A DNA stretch of 64,000 nucleotides, taken from contig NZ_CP016428.1 of NCBI RefSeq assembly GCF_001693385.1, positions 7,254,001-7,318,000 of the forward strand, in the 5' to 3' direction. This document shows positions 8,368-18,137 of this stretch, piece after piece. The position numbers were made by a program, and so were the translations under genes. The stretch comes from Bradyrhizobium icense (lineage in GTDB: Bacteria; Pseudomonadota; Alphaproteobacteria; Rhizobiales; Xanthobacteraceae). The notes beneath the pieces were generated by a model. That model was given only the letters and a program-made list of their open reading frames with translations, had not been told where the DNA came from and ran no database searches. Positions within the stretch are counted from its first letter, which is position 1; every line of letters begins with the position of its first letter.

Positions 8368-9761
8368 CGCCGCACGCCCGTACCTGGCGGCCTTTCGCCG
8401 AGGTCCCAGAACAGGCCCGCCATGATCGCCAGCGCCTCCTCAGTCACCGGCAGCAGAATGTGCTCGTCCGGCGCATGCTGAGAACAGCCGGGATAGGAAT
8501 GCGGCACCCAGATCGTCGGCAAACCCAACCCTTCGGCGAACACGTCGTTGGGCAGCGAGCCGCCGAAATTCGGCAGGATCGCCGGAGCCTTGCCGGTGGT
8601 CTGCCGAATCGAGTTCGCAGTCCAATCCACCCAGGGGCTGTCGACGTCGGTGCGCGATGCGGCGAAACGCTGCGTGCCGCTGACTTCCACCATGGGAAAG
8701 CCATTGGCGTGCAGGTGCGTGCGCACGGCGTCGATGACCTCTTCATACTTGGTGCCAACGACGAAGCGGAGCTGCAGCACGGCATTGGCGCGTCCGGGAA
8801 TCGCGTTGGCCGGCTTCTCGATACTGCCCGACGACATCGCCAGCACTTCCAGCGTATTCCAGGCAAACAGCCGCTCCGCCGGCGATAACCCCTCCTCGCC
8901 CCAGTCAGGCGCCAGCGCCGGCTCGTCCGCGGTCGGCTCGACCTTCACATCGGCAAGCGCCGCGCGGACGGCGTTCGAGATCCGTGGCGGCTTGAGCGCA
9001 TCGAGCTTCATCCGCCCCTTGCCGTCGACGAGACTGGCGATGGCATTGCAAAGGATCGTCGCGGGATTGGCGAGCACGCCGCCCCAATTGCCCGAATGGT
9101 GGCCGCCTTCGCGCAAGTTGACATCGAGATGGATGCGGTTGCCGCCACGGCAGCCAAGAAAAATCGTGGGCCGATCGGCCGAGAGCCGCGGCCCGTCGGA
9201 CGCCAGGAACAGATCGGCTTTCAGCGCATCGCGATGGGCTTCGCACACCTGCCGCAGATCGGGCGAGCCGATCTCCTCGCCGGTCTCGATGATGAATTTG
9301 GCGTTGAAGCCGAGCTTGCCGCCACGGGTCTCGCGCACGGCGCGCAATGCCGCAAGGTTGATGCTGTGCTGCCCCTTGTTGTCGGCGGTGCCGCGGCCGT
9401 AGACGCGCGCCCCCTTGGTCGTGACCTGCCACGGATCGAGATTGTCGCGCCATTCGCCCTCCATGCCGTCCACCACGTCGCCGTGGCCGTAGGTGAGCAC
9501 GGTCGGCAGCGAGGCGTCCTCGCGATAGTCCGCCAGCAGATACGGGCCCTTACCGGTCGGCGATTCGATCAGGCGGGTGGAGAAACCGAGCGCGGCGAAG
9601 GCCGGCTGGAGGTCGTCGACGAGATAGGCGCGCAATGCCTCGCCGCTGCCGGGATTCTGGCTTTCGGTCCGAAATCCTACTCGGCGGCCGAGCTCGGCGA
9701 GAAACGCGCCGGAATGAAGATGCTCGCGTACCCGCGCAATCGCGTCGGCTCTATCAGCCAT
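8364..9761 (-). CDS. M20 family metallopeptidase/amidohydrolase
   Basis: This 465-residue cytoplasmic zinc hydrolase belongs to the ArgE/DapE/CPG2 group. The metal and catalytic motifs are present in order: YGHGDVVDG near residue 92, RGTADNKGQH near residue 123, the glutamate pair ETGEEIGSPD near residue 160, and LASDGPR. The dimerisation domain contains HHSGNWGG, and the late histidine lies in HAPDEHI. The likely substrate is a peptide or N-acyl amino acid; the exact one is unknown. The gene converges on tctA with overlapping stop codons and is divergent from the monooxygenase at 9947. The TctCBA system may import its product or substrate, which is inference only. Confidence 0.9.
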   Translation of the reverse strand: MADRADAIARVREHLHSGAFLAELGRRVGFRTESQNPGSGEALRAYLVDDLQPAFAALGFSTRLIESPTGKGPYLLADYREDASLPTVLTYGHGDVVDGMEGEWRDNLDPWQVTTKGARVYGRGTADNKGQHSINLAALRAVRETRGGKLGFNAKFIIETGEEIGSPDLRQVCEAHRDALKADLFLASDGPRLSADRPTIFLGCRGGNRIHLDVNLREGGHHSGNWGGVLANPATILCNAIASLVDGKGRMKLDALKPPRISNAVRAALADVKVEPTADEPALAPDWGEEGLSPAERLFAWNTLEVLAMSSGSIEKPANAIPGRANAVLQLRFVVGTKYEEVIDAVRTHLHANGFPMVEVSGTQRFAASRTDVDSPWVDWTANSIRQTTGKAPAILPNFGGSLPNDVFAEGLGLPTIWVPHSYPGCSQHAPDEHILLPVTEEALAIMAGLFWDLGERPPGTGVRR

Positions 9762-9946
9762 ATTTCTTTCCTTTGTTCGCTAACGTGTTGGGGCCGCAAC
9801 CTATCGGGATAAGTCGCCCGCTGGAAGTGGCAGGGCCTTTCGAAGGGGCCTTGCTAAACGCAGCCAGGATGCAACAATTTCAGGCAACCGCCCGGCGTTT
9901 AACCGGGCTAATGCGCGAGGGAACTGCGCACTGCGAGGTTCGCGTC

Positions 9947-11326
9947 ATGACAAAACAAATCCGGCTCAATGCCTTCGCCATGAACTGCGTGGCGCATCAA
10001 TCGCCGGGGCTCTGGACCCATCCGCGCGACCGCACGCTGGACTACAACCGCCTGCCCTATTGGCTCGATCTGGCGAAAGCGCTGGAGCGCGGCCGGTTCG
10101 ACGGGCTGTTTCTTGCCGATGTGCTTGGCGTCTACGACGTGTTCGGAAACAGCCCGGACGCCGCGTTGCGCAATGCCGCGCAGACGCCGGCCAACGAGCC
10201 GCTGATGCTGATTCCGGCGATGGCGGCGGTGACGCAGAATCTCGGCTTCGGAGTCACCAGCAATCTCTCTTTCGAGCCGCCCTACCCGTTTGCGCGGAGA
10301 ATGTCGACGCTCGATCATCTCACGGATGGCCGCGTCGGCTGGAACGTGGTGACCGGTTATCTGGACAGCGCGGCCCGCGGCGCCGGCAAGGATCGGCAGA
10401 CCGCGCATGACGACCGCTACGACATTGCCGATGAATATATGGAGCTGGTCTACAAGCTCTGGGAAGGAAGCTGGGAGGACGACGCCGTGCTGCGCGATCG
10501 CGCGCGCGGCATCTTTGCCGATCCGTCGAAAGTGCATCGGATCGTGCATGAAGGTACCAACTACAAGCTCAACGCAATCCACCTGAGCGAGCCGTCGCCG
10601 CAGCGGACGCCGGTGCTGTACCAGGCCGGTACATCCCCGCGCGGTCGAAAATTCGCCGCCCAACATGCCGAATGCGTGTTCATGTCGGGTCCATCTGCAA
10701 AGATCATCGGGCCGCGCGTGGCGGCAATCCGCGCGCTGGCGCAGGAGATTGGACGCAACCCGGCGGAAATCCTGATGTTCTCGATGATGACGATCATTCT
10801 CGGTCGCACCGAGGCGGAAGCAAAAGCGAAATACGCCGATTATCGGGCGCACATCGCGACTGAGGGTGCGCTGGCCTTGATGTCAGGCTGGATGGGCGTC
10901 GATTTCTCGACCTACGACCTCGACCAGAAAGTGCGCCATGTCCAGAACGACGCCGGCCGCACCGCGCTCGACAACGTCACCCGCGCCGATCCGGACAGGG
11001 TCTGGACCGTGCGCGAAGTCGTCGAGCATGTCGGCATCGGCGGCGCCGGGCCGGTCGTGGTCGGCACGCCCGAGAAGGTTGCCGACGATATCGAGGCCTG
11101 GTTCGAGCAGACCGACGTCGACGGCCTCAACGTCGCGTTCGCCACCTCGCCCGGCGACTTCGAGGATATCGCCGACATGCTGGTGCCGGAACTGACAAAG
11201 CGCGGCCGGTACAAGAGCGAATATGCGAAGGGAACGCTGCGCGAGAAGCTGTTCGGCACAGGCAGCGCGCGGCTGACGGAGCAGCATCCGGCGAGTCGGT
11301 ATCGGCATGCAGGCAAAGGCGGCTGA
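9947..11326 (+). CDS. flavin-dependent monooxygenase, NtaA/SnaA/DszA family
   Basis: This 459-residue enzyme belongs to the bacterial luciferase superfamily, which uses reduced FMN from a partner reductase. The family signs are HPRDRTLDYNRLPYW, the SFEPPYPFARRMSTLDHLTDGRVGWNVVT barrel segment (start near residue 105), AARGAGKDR and YQAGTSPRGRKFAA. Members oxidise nitrilotriacetate, dibenzothiophene sulfone, pristinamycin precursors or alkanesulfonates. ATG 9947 is chosen because GAGG lies eight bases upstream; the open frame extends further but overlaps the divergent peptidase. No flavin reductase gene is adjacent. The substrate is not known. Confidence 0.9.
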   Translation: MTKQIRLNAFAMNCVAHQSPGLWTHPRDRTLDYNRLPYWLDLAKALERGRFDGLFLADVLGVYDVFGNSPDAALRNAAQTPANEPLMLIPAMAAVTQNLGFGVTSNLSFEPPYPFARRMSTLDHLTDGRVGWNVVTGYLDSAARGAGKDRQTAHDDRYDIADEYMELVYKLWEGSWEDDAVLRDRARGIFADPSKVHRIVHEGTNYKLNAIHLSEPSPQRTPVLYQAGTSPRGRKFAAQHAECVFMSGPSAKIIGPRVAAIRALAQEIGRNPAEILMFSMMTIILGRTEAEAKAKYADYRAHIATEGALALMSGWMGVDFSTYDLDQKVRHVQNDAGRTALDNVTRADPDRVWTVREVVEHVGIGGAGPVVVGTPEKVADDIEAWFEQTDVDGLNVAFATSPGDFEDIADMLVPELTKRGRYKSEYAKGTLREKLFGTGSARLTEQHPASRYRHAGKGG

Positions 11327-11336
11327 GTAGTGCTTC

Positions 11337-11438
11337 GTCGTTCCCGGATGGTCCGAAGGACCAGACCCGGAACGACGAGATTCTCAGGTGCGCAATTGCG
11401 CACCATAGTTCGATGCTTTGCATCGCCCCGGAATGACC
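11337..11438. repeat. dispersed palindromic repeat, family A, copy 2
   Basis: This copy contains GGATGGTCCGAAGGACCAGACC, the core GTGCGCAATTGCGCAC and a terminal CCCCGGAATGAC. It lies between two convergent genes, eleven bases after the monooxygenase stop and just before the decarboxylase stop. Confidence 0.85.
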
Positions 11439-11442
11439 GCTT

Positions 11443-13107
11443 CTAATTCACCGAATTACTCACCATGACCTCGATCAGCTTCGCGCCGGGGCGGCTGAAG
11501 GCCGACGACAACACCGACTTCAACTGACCGGGATTGGTCACCTTCGTTGCCTCAAGACCCAGCGACTTCGCAACGCCGGCAAAGTCCACCGGCGGATCGA
11601 CAAAATCCATGCCGACGTAGTGATCGTCGCCGTGGAAGGCGAGCAGCCGCTGCTTGATGATGCGGTAGCCGCCATTGTTGATGATGACGAACGTCAGCGG
11701 CAGCTTGTGGTTTGCGGCCGTCCACAGCGACTGGATCGAGTACATCGAGCTGCCGTCGCCGGAATAACAGACCACCGGCCGCTGCGGATTGGCGAGGCTG
11801 ACGCCGACGGACGCCGGCAGCCCCCAGCCGATGCCGCCCGAAGCCAGCGCGTGATAGCCGTAGCGGTCGCGATGCGGACGCAGCGCGATTATCTGCCGCG
11901 ACGACGTCAATCCTTCGTCGACCAGGATGGCGTTGTCGGGCATCGCCTCGACCACCTGTAGCGCCAGCCAGTCCGGATCAATCGGCGAGGTCTCGGCATG
12001 TTTCGAAATCTGGTCGACCAGCGGCCGGCGCCGCGCCGTCCAGTTCTTCGAGGCGAGTGCATCCAATCCTTGGCTCGCGCGCGCCTGGAGCGCGCTGCCG
12101 CCGGCGGCCTTTAGAGCCGGCACCAAGGCGCGCAAGGTTTCCCGCACATCGGCCTTGAGCGCGATGTCTGCACCGTAATTCCTGGCGAGGTCGTGGTCGA
12201 CCAGACCGACCTGCACGATCGACAGCCCATCCGGCAACGGATCGACTTCGCTGTAGACCGACATCCGCAAGGGATCGCCGCCGAGCGCAATGATGAGATC
12301 GTACGGCGACAGCGCGTCCCGGGCGATCTTCTGGATGCGCGCCAGCGCGCCCATGAAGCACGGGCTTTCCGACAGGAAATGCGCGCCATAGGGCGTCGGC
12401 GACTGGTACGCCGGGCAACCCAGCGTTTCCGCGAGTTCAGCGGCCTCCTGCAACGCATCGCTTTTTACGATCTCATCGCCGACAATGATCACGGGCCGCT
12501 CTGCCTTGAGGATGCGCGCGGTGAGCGCCTGCAGCGACTCCTCCGATGGTTTGACGCGCGTATCGACGCGGGTCGAGCGGCCGAGCTCGATGCCGGCCTC
12601 GGCATTGAGGATGTCGCCCGGCAGCGAGATGAACACCGGTCCCGTCGGTGGCGTGGTTGCGATCTTGGCGGCACGGCGCACGATCCGCGGCAGGTCCTCC
12701 AGCCGCGTCACCTCCACGGCCCATTTGACCAGCGGCGCGGCCATCTGCACCAGCGGACCATAGAGCACCGGTTCGGTCAGACCATGGCCTTGCTCCTGCT
12801 GGCCGGCCGTCAGGATCAACGGCGTGCCGGTGAAGCTGGCGTTGTAGAGCGAGCCCATGGCGTTGCCGAGCCCGGGCGCGACATGCACGTTGCAGGCGAC
12901 GAGCTTGCCGGAGGCCCGGCTGAAACCGTCGGCCATCGCGACGACCAGGCTCTCCTGCATCGCCATCACATAGGTGAGGTCGGGATGGTCCTTCAGCGCG
13001 TGCATGATCGGCAGTTCGGTGGTGCCGGGATTACCGAACAGATGCGTAACGCCCTCGTCCTTTAGCAGCGCCAGGAATGCGGAGCGGCCGGTGATCTTGT
13101 TTTTCAT
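11443..13107 (-). CDS. thiamine-diphosphate enzyme, benzoylformate decarboxylase-like
   Basis: This 554-residue enzyme has the three-domain architecture of TPP decarboxylases and acetolactate synthase. The PYR domain carries LFGNPGTTELP and the activating glutamate in AMQESLVVAMADG near residue 50. The central domain lies at about 190-330. The PP domain shows GDGSSMYSIQ followed by NNGGYRI, the metal and diphosphate motif. The start at 13107 (MKNKITGRSAF) has GGAGG immediately upstream; longer frames do not. The overall motif set is nearest to benzoylformate decarboxylase. Substrate remains inferred, since oxalyl-CoA or phenylpyruvate decarboxylases share the fold. Confidence 0.85.
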   Translation of the reverse strand: MKNKITGRSAFLALLKDEGVTHLFGNPGTTELPIMHALKDHPDLTYVMAMQESLVVAMADGFSRASGKLVACNVHVAPGLGNAMGSLYNASFTGTPLILTAGQQEQGHGLTEPVLYGPLVQMAAPLVKWAVEVTRLEDLPRIVRRAAKIATTPPTGPVFISLPGDILNAEAGIELGRSTRVDTRVKPSEESLQALTARILKAERPVIIVGDEIVKSDALQEAAELAETLGCPAYQSPTPYGAHFLSESPCFMGALARIQKIARDALSPYDLIIALGGDPLRMSVYSEVDPLPDGLSIVQVGLVDHDLARNYGADIALKADVRETLRALVPALKAAGGSALQARASQGLDALASKNWTARRRPLVDQISKHAETSPIDPDWLALQVVEAMPDNAILVDEGLTSSRQIIALRPHRDRYGYHALASGGIGWGLPASVGVSLANPQRPVVCYSGDGSSMYSIQSLWTAANHKLPLTFVIINNGGYRIIKQRLLAFHGDDHYVGMDFVDPPVDFAGVAKSLGLEATKVTNPGQLKSVLSSAFSRPGAKLIEVMVSNSVN

Positions 13108-13865
13108 ACTTCCTCCCACCCGCCGCTTCGAAGAAGTGCGGGGTGGAAACAGATGACCAAACTTGGCGCGTGTAAGCAATGGAGGGCGGGTTATGGCTGC
13201 TCTGCACAGGTATTTTCCGTGTCCCGGACACGTCCAGCGCAGCAGCGGTACACTGCGGGACCCGGACACAAAATCGCGAAAACAACCCCATGCAAAGTAG
13301 CGTGGGACCCGGCTCGCCGCACTCAGGCCGCCTGCGTCCGAGGCACAAGATGGACCGTCGTCACGGCCTCATCCCGCTTAGGCCGAGTACTCATTAAGCG
13401 ACTGACATGTCCGCTCAACCCTCAACAGCGGCGAAATAGCGGACATAGCCCGATGTCGCAGAAAGGCACAACTCCGGACACCGGACGACACGCCAATCGG
13501 GTCGTGGCGGCGCACTTACCGCCGACCGAGCCGCGGGCGCCGGTCAGCCACGCTGACTTACTATCTCAGTTGTGAGGTTGCCGACGTAAGAGCCGGTCTT
13601 CAGCCTTCAGGCTCTAACCAATTTGAGACATGGTGCATTCTTGATGCTGTTTCTCAGGGCGCGTCCGGTCGTGTATAATCTTCTTGCCCCCTGAAACGGG
13701 ACAGCCGAAATCGCCGTCCGGGGCGAACAAGCACCACCGATGCCATCGGCAGGCACGCTCTCTTAACAGACCGACGCTTTTTTCGGTTCGCACCACCATT
13801 CACATTCCACGAAATGCGCGCGCCGCTTCTGCGGCGGCTCGTTGCGCGACCTCAGGAGAAAAGCG
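13108..13865. other. intergenic region between decarboxylase and cupin
   Basis: About 750 bases hold no supported gene. An inverted repeat ATGTCCGCT (13407) with AGCGGACAT (13438) resembles short remnants dispersed in related genomes. A TATAAT box at 13674-13679 may belong to the cupin promoter. Short open frames on both strands lack ribosome sites and motifs. Confidence 0.5.
13651..13679 (+). promoter_or_regulatory. possible sigma-70 promoter for cupin gene
   Basis: A perfect TATAAT at 13674-13679 has TTCTCA 17 bases upstream at 13651-13656. The -35 element is weak, and the start codon is 187 bases downstream, so the assignment is tentative. Confidence 0.3.
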
Positions 13866-14273
13866 ATGAACAAGATCGATCGAAGGTCAGCATTGGGAAT
13901 CGGGTTGGCTGCGGCTTCGGCCGCCATGTTGAAGCCAGCCGCCGCTCAAACTACGGGCTACAAGGACACGACGCCGTGGCCAGGTGTCGTGGTGCGCGCT
14001 TATGATGGCGAGACACCATCCATCATCCCCGGTTTTAAGACCGTCTCGATGCGCGATGTCATTATGCAGCCGGCATCGAAGACAGCCGGCCCCCCGATGA
14101 TGAATGCCATGATCTGCCATATCACCGAAGGGGAGCTTCGGCTCGAGCAGGACGAAAAGACCTTTACGGCCAAGAAGAACTTTGTCTGGACCTGCAACAA
14201 GGACACAAAAGAGCAGGCGTACAATGACGGGAACGTGGTCGCGATCATGCGGATCACGGACCTGAAGGCTTAA
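13866..14273 (+). CDS. secreted small cupin-fold protein
   Basis: This 135-residue protein begins with MNKIDRRSALGIGLAAA, a Tat-like signal with cleavage expected after KPAAAQ. The rest resembles a single cupin barrel: VSMRDVIMQPASKTAGP, MICHITEGELRLEQD and FVWTCNKDTKEQ. The usual metal-binding cupin histidines are only partly visible, so binding of a metal is uncertain. ATG 13866 follows AGGAG at a good distance. It stands alone in a 750-base gap on one side and 390 on the other. The function is not known. Confidence 0.75.
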   Translation: MNKIDRRSALGIGLAAASAAMLKPAAAQTTGYKDTTPWPGVVVRAYDGETPSIIPGFKTVSMRDVIMQPASKTAGPPMMNAMICHITEGELRLEQDEKTFTAKKNFVWTCNKDTKEQAYNDGNVVAIMRITDLKA

Positions 14274-14666
14274 GGCTCCTTCTTCGTAAGAGACCGATTC
14301 GAGGTCCGGATGGCGCACTCGACGAGGCGCCATCCGCGAAATGTCGACCGCCAATGATTGCCGTGGAGCACAAGCCGCTCTGAACGATGCGAGAAGGCGT
14401 TGCCGCCGAGAGTCTTCCTGGGGTCATTCGCCACCGGCCGCCCGTCGCCGAGCCGGAAACGAAGGCTACAGTGGCCCGAAAGCTGACCTGATTCCAACGC
14501 CCTGGCCCATGCTTCTCGCCCTCTCGAACCGAGGAGTAAGACCATGCAAGATCAAGAGAACGCGACCCTCGCGCACCATAATCGAGTGCCCTGGAACAAT
14601 CCATGAATCACGATTTCAACCCGCAAGACTATTTTAGTGCCTATGCGCGAAGGCGGGAGAGGATCG
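14274..14666. other. intergenic region with two tiny overlapping frames
   Basis: No full gene is seen. A 20-codon frame at 14544-14606 (MQDQENATLAHHNRVPWNNP) has AGGAG eight bases upstream, and its stop overlaps in ATGA with a second start at 14603 (MNHDFNPQDYFSAYARRRE) that then runs into the 3' end of the TRAP permease gene. These could be 5' remnants of a lost operon. No other structure is evident. Confidence 0.35.
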
Positions 14667-16649
14667 CTACGCCGTCGCGTGCGAAGCGCGCTCGGCCGGC
14701 AGCATCACCCGCCAGCCGGAGCGGCTGTCGAGCAGCAACAGGCCGTAGACCACGAACACCATGCCGAGGCCGATGACGGTGGTGATGATCTCCGGGAACA
14801 CCAGCAGCATCGCGCCGACCACCAGCGCTACCCGCACCGCGAGGCCGAGCGGCGTGTTGCGCACGGCGCCGGCAAACGGCAGGTAGCCCTGCAACGCATA
14901 GGCGAGCACAGACACGCCGATCAGCGCCGAGATCAGCACCTTGACGAAAGTGAAGGCGTCGAACTGCTGCAGCACCAGCACCGGCGCGTAGACGAAGAAG
15001 AACGGCAGCGCGTACTTCACGGTCGCGAAGCGCACCGACTCCATCATGGCGCTCATCAGGCGCGCCCCAGCAATGCCGGAGGCCGCGATCACGGCGAGGC
15101 CGACGGGCGGCGTCACATTGGAGAGGCTCGCCCAGTAGAGGATGAACAGGTGCACGGCCATCGGGTCGAGCCCCTGCCTGATCAGCGCCGGCGCCATCGT
15201 GATGGCGAGGAAGATGTAGGCGGCCGTGATCGTCATCCCCATGCCGAGGATGAAGCATGCGATGGCGCCCATCACCAGTAGCATCAGCACGCTGTCGCCG
15301 GCCGCACGCACGAGATCGCTCGACAGCGTGCCGGCGAGCCCGGTCACCGAGAGCGAGCCGATGAGGAATCCGACGGCGGCGAGGATGGCGACGATCTCGG
15401 CGAGCAGCTTGCCGGTCGACATGATGAGCTCGACGATGCGCGACCAGGTCCATCGCGTTTCCTTCCGTATCATGGCCAGCGCCAGAAGCAGGGCTGTGGC
15501 GTAGAACGGGGCCACCACCTCCATGCGTGCGACGATGAGGAAGTAGATCAGGAGGCCGAAAGCGATCAGGTAGAACCAGCCCTCACGTAGCGTGCGGCCC
15601 ATGCGCGGCAGTTCGTCCACCGGCACGCCCTTGACGTCGTTCTTGGCGGCATAGCCGTCGAGCTGCAGGAACAGGCTGATGAAATAGAGCAGGATCGGGA
15701 TGGTGGCGGCGATCGCCACATCGACGTAAGGCACGCCGAGGATCGAGGCCATCACGAAGGCGGTCGCCGCCATCACCGGCGGCATCACCGTGCCGCCGCT
15801 CGACGCATTGGCCTCGATCGCCGCCGCGCTTTCCGGCTTGAAGCCAGTACGGATCATCGTCGGGATGGTGACCTGGCCGGTGGAGAGCACGTTGCTGATC
15901 GCGCTGCCGCTCATCGAGCCGAACAGCGCACTCGCGAAGATCGCGACCTTCGCCGCCCCGCCGCGGAACCGGCCGAGCATGGCGAGCGCGAGATTGGTGA
16001 AGAAATGGCCGCCGCCGGTCACCTGCAGCGCAACGCCGAAGATCAGGAATCCGACGAACAGCGTGCCGAACACCCGCATCGGAATGCCGAGAACGGCTTC
16101 GACGCCCATTGTGTGGTAGCGGATGGTATCGGTGAAGGCGAGGTCGTAGCCGGAAATCGGATCGGGAAGGTGGCCGGCGACCACTGGATAGAGCGAAAAG
16201 GCGACGATGATCGCCATGAACATCCACCCGCCGGTGCGGCGCGCCGCCTCGATCAGCAGCAGCCACAACACGATGCCGAAATAGACAGCGTATTCCGGCG
16301 CGTTGAACTCCCACGCCTGCATGACGATGTTCTCGGCATTGTAGGCGAAGAAGAAGGTGCTCACGAGGGCGGCGAGGAACAGCACCGCGTCGTACCAGGG
16401 CACACCGCGCGCCGCGCCCGCATGCGCGGGAAAGATCACGAACGCCATCGAGAGAAACACGCCGAGAAGCACGTAGAGGTAGCGGTTCTCGAGAAGCGTG
16501 ATGCCGACGAAGAAGCGCAGGTTGAAGATCTGGTTGACCGCGATGAAGACGCCGACAAGCGTCATCGCGACAAAAACCGCTTGCCAGAACGGCTCAAGCT
16601 GTCGGTGGCGCACCACGACTTTTGCAGCGACGTCGTCGGCTATCGCCAT
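14667..16649 (-). CDS. TRAP transporter fused permease (TAXI type, DctQ-DctM fusion)
   Basis: This 660-residue inner-membrane protein joins the small four-helix and the large twelve-helix subunits of a TRAP transporter, as is usual for the TAXI class. The first 200 residues hold four to five helices. The large part contains the family motif around FGSMSGSAISNVLSTGQVTIP, MPPVMAATAFVMA and SNVTPPVGLAVIAASGIAG. The start at 16649 (MAIADDVAAK) has AAGGAA six bases upstream. It lies 276 bases downstream of the binding-protein gene, separated by a 15-bp inverted repeat. It imports an organic acid driven by an ion gradient; the substrate is unknown. Confidence 0.93.
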   Translation of the reverse strand: MAIADDVAAKVVVRHRQLEPFWQAVFVAMTLVGVFIAVNQIFNLRFFVGITLLENRYLYVLLGVFLSMAFVIFPAHAGAARGVPWYDAVLFLAALVSTFFFAYNAENIVMQAWEFNAPEYAVYFGIVLWLLLIEAARRTGGWMFMAIIVAFSLYPVVAGHLPDPISGYDLAFTDTIRYHTMGVEAVLGIPMRVFGTLFVGFLIFGVALQVTGGGHFFTNLALAMLGRFRGGAAKVAIFASALFGSMSGSAISNVLSTGQVTIPTMIRTGFKPESAAAIEANASSGGTVMPPVMAATAFVMASILGVPYVDVAIAATIPILLYFISLFLQLDGYAAKNDVKGVPVDELPRMGRTLREGWFYLIAFGLLIYFLIVARMEVVAPFYATALLLALAMIRKETRWTWSRIVELIMSTGKLLAEIVAILAAVGFLIGSLSVTGLAGTLSSDLVRAAGDSVLMLLVMGAIACFILGMGMTITAAYIFLAITMAPALIRQGLDPMAVHLFILYWASLSNVTPPVGLAVIAASGIAGARLMSAMMESVRFATVKYALPFFFVYAPVLVLQQFDAFTFVKVLISALIGVSVLAYALQGYLPFAGAVRNTPLGLAVRVALVVGAMLLVFPEIITTVIGLGMVFVVYGLLLLDSRSGWRVMLPAERASHATA

Positions 16650-16823
16650 CTGTCGGTTCCTTTTGGGCCTTCGGCCCATGTCCGTTTCGCGACCCAAGGC
16701 GTATGTGTCAGCGCCTTGCCCCGGGAATGTCGCACTATCCGTCCGCGCGAGGTAATTACCGCCCGGCAGAGCCGGGGGGCCTCCCTTGATGGGCTAGCTT
16801 CATAAAGCTGCTAGGTCCCTTCA

Positions 16824-16876
16824 GGTTCTAACGTTCGCAAACGAGAGTGCAGCAAAGTGACGCGAACGTTAGAACC
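16824..16876 (-). promoter_or_regulatory. perfect 15-bp inverted repeat between TAXI binding protein and permease
   Basis: GGTTCTAACGTTCGC at 16824-16838 and GCGAACGTTAGAACC at 16862-16876 are exact inverses with a 23-base loop. It lies just after the binding-protein stop in the transcript. There is no T-run, so it looks more like a message-stabilising or attenuating hairpin than a full terminator. Confidence 0.6.
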
Positions 16877-16925
16877 GGGACACCAGGGTCTGCGGTCCGC
16901 GATTGTGCGCGGCGCGGCTGACGCC

Positions 16926-18137
16926 TTACCAGAACTTCTCGACCCAATAGGGCTCGAAGTTCCCCTTCTTCAGCGCCTCGGCGCGATGCTTCATCCACAG
17001 CGTGGCGAAGTCCTTGACCGCGACCTCCTTCTCGTCGCGTTCCGCGAGCGCCTTTTCCCAGGCCTCCGCCAGCACCTTCTGCCGCTCGATCAGCCGCGCA
17101 TTGTGCTTGTCCTCTTCCTCCTTCCAGACGCCGCGCTCCTTGTAGTAGCGCACCGCACCGGGGTGATACGGGATCACCCACTGAAGGCGCTGCCGCTCCA
17201 TCGCATAACCATCATTGCCGGGGAAGGCATCCTTGTAGTCCTTGTTGAGCTCGACGATCATCCGCGTCTGCTGATAGACGAGCTCTTCGTCCTGATCGGC
17301 ATAGGCTGAGACGATCGGGTAGCCGTAGGTCGCGCCGACATGCGGGGTCTGCTTGGAGACCGGCTTCGCGCCGATGGTCGCCTCGTTGTATTCGTAGTAG
17401 GGCGTCACCCGTCGCAGGCGCTTCCAGGCTTCAGGATCCTCCTGCGGCTTCGGCATGTGCGCCGGCTGATAGCCGCGCGGAGAATTCGCCAGCTCATAGA
17501 CGCCGCCGGAATTGGTGCTGGCGATCCAGCAGTCGGCCTGCCCCTCGCGCACCGCGCGGGTGGATGCGCCCCAGCTCGGGAACTCGATCTTCTGCACGTC
17601 ATCCCAGGTGAGGCCGCCGCCGGCGAGCCAGCCGGTCATGTTGAGGTTCAAGGCCGGCGCACCCACCACCCAGGCAATGCGCTTGCCCTTCATGTCGGAA
17701 ACCATCTTGACGCCGGAATCGGCCGCGCAGGACGCCACGCCCGTATTGAAGTCCGCCCACGCCATGTTGAGGATGCGCATGGGTTGCGGCCCCCATTCGG
17801 GTGCGCCGAACTCCATCACGCCTTCCTGCGACAGGAAGCTCGCGATGCCGAGCGCGCCGAAATGCGCGCGCCTGGCGGCGAGCGGCGACTGGCGCGCGAT
17901 GTCGTTGCCACCTGGAATCACACGCATGGTGATCCCTTCCTTCTGCGCCATCACGTGGCCGATCGAGGCCGCGGAAGAGTAACCGCCGGAGCCGACGTCG
18001 TAGGCGGTCCAAACGACCGTGCGCGGCAGATCTTTCTTCTGCTGCGCCTGCGCACTCCATTGCGTGCCGAACGCCAGCGCCAGCGCGCCCAGCGCGACGC
18101 CTCCCGCGAGAGCAATCTTTCCGATCGAGAAACTCAT
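16926..18137 (-). CDS. TAXI family TRAP transporter solute-binding protein
   Basis: This 403-residue periplasmic protein captures the substrate for the fused permease at 14667. A signal peptide covers about residues 1-32 (LAFGTQWSAQA/QQKK). TAXI family signs include WTAYDVGSGGYSSAASIGHVM, RVIPGGNDIARQSPLAARRAHFG (start near residue 72) and TSNGSG-like ASTNSGGVYELA. The TAXI name implies binding of glutamate-like or other acids, but the ligand cannot be predicted. ATG 18137 has GGAGG eight bases upstream. At 403 residues it is longer than the usual 320-340, because of an extended C-terminal helical tail rich in Lys and Glu. Confidence 0.92.
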   Translation of the reverse strand: MSFSIGKIALAGGVALGALALAFGTQWSAQAQQKKDLPRTVVWTAYDVGSGGYSSAASIGHVMAQKEGITMRVIPGGNDIARQSPLAARRAHFGALGIASFLSQEGVMEFGAPEWGPQPMRILNMAWADFNTGVASCAADSGVKMVSDMKGKRIAWVVGAPALNLNMTGWLAGGGLTWDDVQKIEFPSWGASTRAVREGQADCWIASTNSGGVYELANSPRGYQPAHMPKPQEDPEAWKRLRRVTPYYEYNEATIGAKPVSKQTPHVGATYGYPIVSAYADQDEELVYQQTRMIVELNKDYKDAFPGNDGYAMERQRLQWVIPYHPGAVRYYKERGVWKEEEDKHNARLIERQKVLAEAWEKALAERDEKEVAVKDFATLWMKHRAEALKKGNFEPYWVEKFW

